DNA of 24,611 nt, taken from an uncultured Collinsella sp. Its GTDB lineage: Bacteria > Actinomycetota > Coriobacteriia > Coriobacteriales > Coriobacteriaceae. Where the stretch lies: positions 1 to 24,611 of the forward strand of contig UQUD01000017.1 in the NCBI GenBank assembly GCA_900544225.1, in the 5' to 3' direction. The notes under the pieces were generated by a model, which ran no database searches, was not told the DNA's origin, and worked only from the letters and a program-made list of their open reading frames with translations. This document shows positions 22,776 to 24,611 of the stretch, piece by piece; positions within the stretch are counted from its first letter, which is position 1, and every line of letters starts with the position of its first letter. The position numbers were made by a program, and so were the translations under genes.

Positions 22776-23552
22776 TTAGAAGCGCAGCGACAGGCAAGAA
22801 AGGCCACCGTCGACCTTGCGATACTCGGAGGTATCGACGACGAGCGTCTTGTAGCCCAGATCCTGCACGGCCTTGAGCACGGTCGGATAGCCCTCGGCGA
22901 CGATGACCGTACCGTTGACCCAGATGCAGTTGGCGCCGTAAGCCTCGTCCTCGGGCACGATGATCTTGTTGTACTGGGCAAAGTCGGGTTTATCGATAAA
23001 CTCACCGGAGACGAGCATGTTGTTGTCCTCGATGTAGTTGACGCCCGTCTTGAGGTGCAGGACCTCCTCCAGCGGAACCTCGGAACCCTCGAGGCCCCAG
23101 CCCTCGAGAATCTCGCAGAACTGGCGGATGCCCTCTTCGTTGGTGCGAGCGGAGCGACCGACGTAGAAATGGTCGCCGACCATCATGACGTCGCCGCCGT
23201 CGAGCGTGCCCGGAGAAACGATGTGCTTGACATGCTCGTCGTCAAAGAAGCGACGGACGGCCGGCTCGATCTCGTCCTTCTCGCCGTTGCGGCTATCGGC
23301 GCCGGGGTTGGTAATGATGGCGCCGCAGCGAGTGATAACGGCCGGATCTTCGACGAAGCAGCTGTCAGGATACTGCTCGAGTGCCGGCAGCACCGAGACA
23401 TCCACGCCGCACTGCTCGAGCGCATGCTCGTAATCGTAGTGCTCCTCGATGGCGCGCTCGTAGATGGGCTGGCCAAGCTCGGGGGCACTCGTGATGCCAT
23501 TGCTCAGGGACTTGCCGGGGCGGCGGATGATGACGTGGCTGAACTTGGTCAT
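22776..23552 (-). CDS. N-omega,N-omega-dimethylarginine dimethylaminohydrolase (DDAH)
   Basis: This 258-residue cytosolic enzyme of the guanidine-modifying superfamily hydrolyses asymmetric dimethylarginine or monomethylarginine to citrulline plus dimethylamine or methylamine. Catalytic residues are visible: Cys253 in GGLSCLSLRF, His166 in VLHLKTGV, Asp118 in GTLDGGDVMM, and substrate contacts in DSCFVEDP (about 63-70). The blocks MMVGDHFYVGRSARTNEEG and VDTSEYRKVDGGLSCLSLRF are nearly those of the characterised Pseudomonas aeruginosa enzyme as I remember it, and the length is the same. TLDGGD rather than TVEAGD resembles the mammalian version. ATG at 23552 has AAGGAGG 6 nt upstream. It is first of a likely operon with the transporter and divergent from the GntR gene. 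Confidence 0.93.
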   Translation of the reverse strand: MTKFSHVIIRRPGKSLSNGITSAPELGQPIYERAIEEHYDYEHALEQCGVDVSVLPALEQYPDSCFVEDPAVITRCGAIITNPGADSRNGEKDEIEPAVRRFFDDEHVKHIVSPGTLDGGDVMMVGDHFYVGRSARTNEEGIRQFCEILEGWGLEGSEVPLEEVLHLKTGVNYIEDNNMLVSGEFIDKPDFAQYNKIIVPEDEAYGANCIWVNGTVIVAEGYPTVLKAVQDLGYKTLVVDTSEYRKVDGGLSCLSLRF

Positions 23553-23648
23553 GATGATCCTCCTTGGATCTCTTAGCAGAGAGCGGGACTTCTTCGCGCC
23601 CGCCTTCCTTTCGATGGCTTTATCTTAGTGCGGTTTTCCTGTTTTGTA

Positions 23649-23662
23649 TATTGTATACAATA
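23649..23662. promoter_or_regulatory. Palindromic operator in the DDAH-gntR intergenic region
   Basis: TATTGTATACAATA is a perfect 14-bp palindrome, of the type bound by GntR/FCD regulators (TTGTATACAA-like). A further TTGTATA half-site precedes it directly (23644-23650). It lies about 100 nt before the DDAH start, probably over its promoter, so the GntR protein next door is the likely binder. Confidence 0.7.
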
Positions 23663-23736
23663 CTGAACGGTAGATATTCATCGGTAAGCGTATTCTTACG
23701 TATCGGCGCAAAGTAGCGCGATTTAGCTGGTCGTTC

Positions 23737-23742
23737 TATAAT
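23737..23742 (+). promoter_or_regulatory. Putative -10 box of the gntR gene
   Basis: A perfect TATAAT lies 66 nt before the gntR start codon. No convincing -35 box is found at 16-18 nt, so activation or a weak promoter is possible. Confidence 0.35.
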
Positions 23743-23807
23743 TCAATTGAGCTATTCAAGCGAAACGTATTTAATTTTAGAAATATACAGTTAAGGAACA
23801 TAAGCTC

Positions 23808-24458
23808 ATGGAAACGCTCAGAAGGCCCCTGAAGGACCACGTATACGACTATATTTCGAGCCGTATTGACGCCGGCGAATTGTCCGCCGGCGACCGGCTG
23901 AGCGAGCAGACGATCTGCGATGCCATGGGCGTGTCGCGCACGCCGGTCCGCGAAGCGCTCATCCAGCTGGCAAGCGATGGCTACCTGGACAATCTCCCCC
24001 GCCGCGGATTCCGCGTCCGTGGGTTCGATCAGCAAAACGCCGTTGAAGTCTTTGAGATTATGGGACCGCTCGACGGGCAGGCCGCATATCTCTCCTGTCC
24101 GAACCTAACCGACGATGACATTACGCAGCTGAAATTTCTCGTCGGCTCTATGGACCTCGCGATCCAAGGCGGTCTCATCCGAAAGTATGACGACATTCAG
24201 CGAGACTTTCATCTGACGTACTTCAACCGCTGCGGCAACGACCGTCTGCGCGATATGATCTCGCAGCTCGAGCGCTGCTTTATCAAGCGCGATTACGAGA
24301 CTGTCGACCAGGAGACGGCGTGCAAACTGCTCAACAAAGCCAACAACGAACATGCCCATATTCTTGAGTTGTTCGAAGCACGAGATGCGACGGGCGTGCG
24401 CGACTACGTTCGCGATGTCCATTGGAACACAGAAAACGCCCAGTTCACCGTCTGGTAG
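23808..24458 (+). CDS. GntR-family transcriptional regulator, FCD (FadR-like) type
   Basis: This 216-residue protein has an N-terminal winged helix (about 1-70) with the GntR signature LSAGDRLSEQTICDAMGVSR followed by TPVREALIQLASDGYLDNLP. An all-helical FCD ligand domain (about 78-210) follows, with typical Asp/His metal-site positions (RDFHLTYFNRCGN; EHAHILELFEARD). Such proteins bind a small carboxylate or amino-acid ligand, often with a metal, and lose DNA binding. ATG at 23808 has AAGGA 11 nt upstream. It is divergent from the DDAH-transporter operon and probably controls it through the palindrome between them. Confidence 0.94.
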   Translation: METLRRPLKDHVYDYISSRIDAGELSAGDRLSEQTICDAMGVSRTPVREALIQLASDGYLDNLPRRGFRVRGFDQQNAVEVFEIMGPLDGQAAYLSCPNLTDDDITQLKFLVGSMDLAIQGGLIRKYDDIQRDFHLTYFNRCGNDRLRDMISQLERCFIKRDYETVDQETACKLLNKANNEHAHILELFEARDATGVRDYVRDVHWNTENAQFTVW

Positions 24459-24611
24459 GGAAGCAACAAGGGACAACGTCGGTCTTAAACCTTGGCGCCA
24501 GCACCGCCCAAACTGATCCGTTTTCCTCCGTCCCTAAGGGATCATTCTTTTGGCAACGACAGACACTATGACCCAATCCGAGGGCACTAAAAAGATAGGA
24601 GCCCCCGCTCG
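24459..24611. other. Right-edge intergenic sequence with repeat-like segment and partial terminator
   Basis: The segment gatccgttttcctccgtccc (about 24515-24534), followed by taagggatcattcttttggc, looks like another dispersed intergenic element. The last bases (aaaaagataggagcccccgctcg) read on the minus strand as a GC-rich arm followed by a T run. This suggests the second half of a terminator for a minus-strand gene outside the window. No gene is seen. Confidence 0.4.

Overview
The window looks like a piece of a high-GC Coriobacteriia chromosome, most likely Collinsella or a close relative. This rests on actinobacterial-type RpoB and RpoC, the codon use, and several dispersed short palindromic sequences of a kind I associate with that group. 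No database search was possible, so the genus is an inference. Nearly all genes lie on the minus strand. I see no rRNA, tRNA, CRISPR array or complete insertion sequence.

Region 1 (1-2098): an ECF sigma factor and an overlapping membrane-anchored anti-sigma gene lie downstream of rpoC. A sigma-W-like promoter precedes them, which suggests autoregulation, and the pair is bracketed by two inverted copies of an 18-nt repeat. Region 2 (2099-12830): the core transcription/translation block, read on the minus strand as rplJ-rplL, galU, rpoB-rpoC. Promoter, L10 leader, attenuator and terminators are visible. galU, with its own promoter and terminator, separates rplJL from rpoBC, which are usually adjacent. 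RpoB has extra residues at fork loop 2, and RpoC ends in an extension with an alpha-CTD-like helix-hairpin-helix segment and an acidic tail.

Region 3 (12797-13052): a roughly 256-bp near-palindrome whose left arm carries the rplJ promoter and whose right arm is a diverged mirror copy. Region 4 (13089-18352): a class I/II aminotransferase, a divergent uncharacterised 218-aa protein, a DNA-deoxyinosine glycosylase, a GH13 alpha-amylase-type glycosidase, and a SotB-like MFS exporter, with a palindromic repeat between the last two.

Region 5 (18394-20873): a FeoA-FeoB fusion for ferrous iron uptake, with a promoter and two tandem palindromic operators that probably bind a metalloregulator. Region 6 (21203-24458): an APC-family amino-acid transporter and a dimethylarginine dimethylaminohydrolase (DDAH), divergent from a GntR/FCD regulator with a perfect 14-bp palindrome between them. 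I read this as a methylarginine uptake and hydrolysis module, a plausible link between a gut bacterium and host methylarginines. It is the most interesting metabolic proposal in the window. The last 150 bp hold repeat-like sequence and half of a probable terminator.
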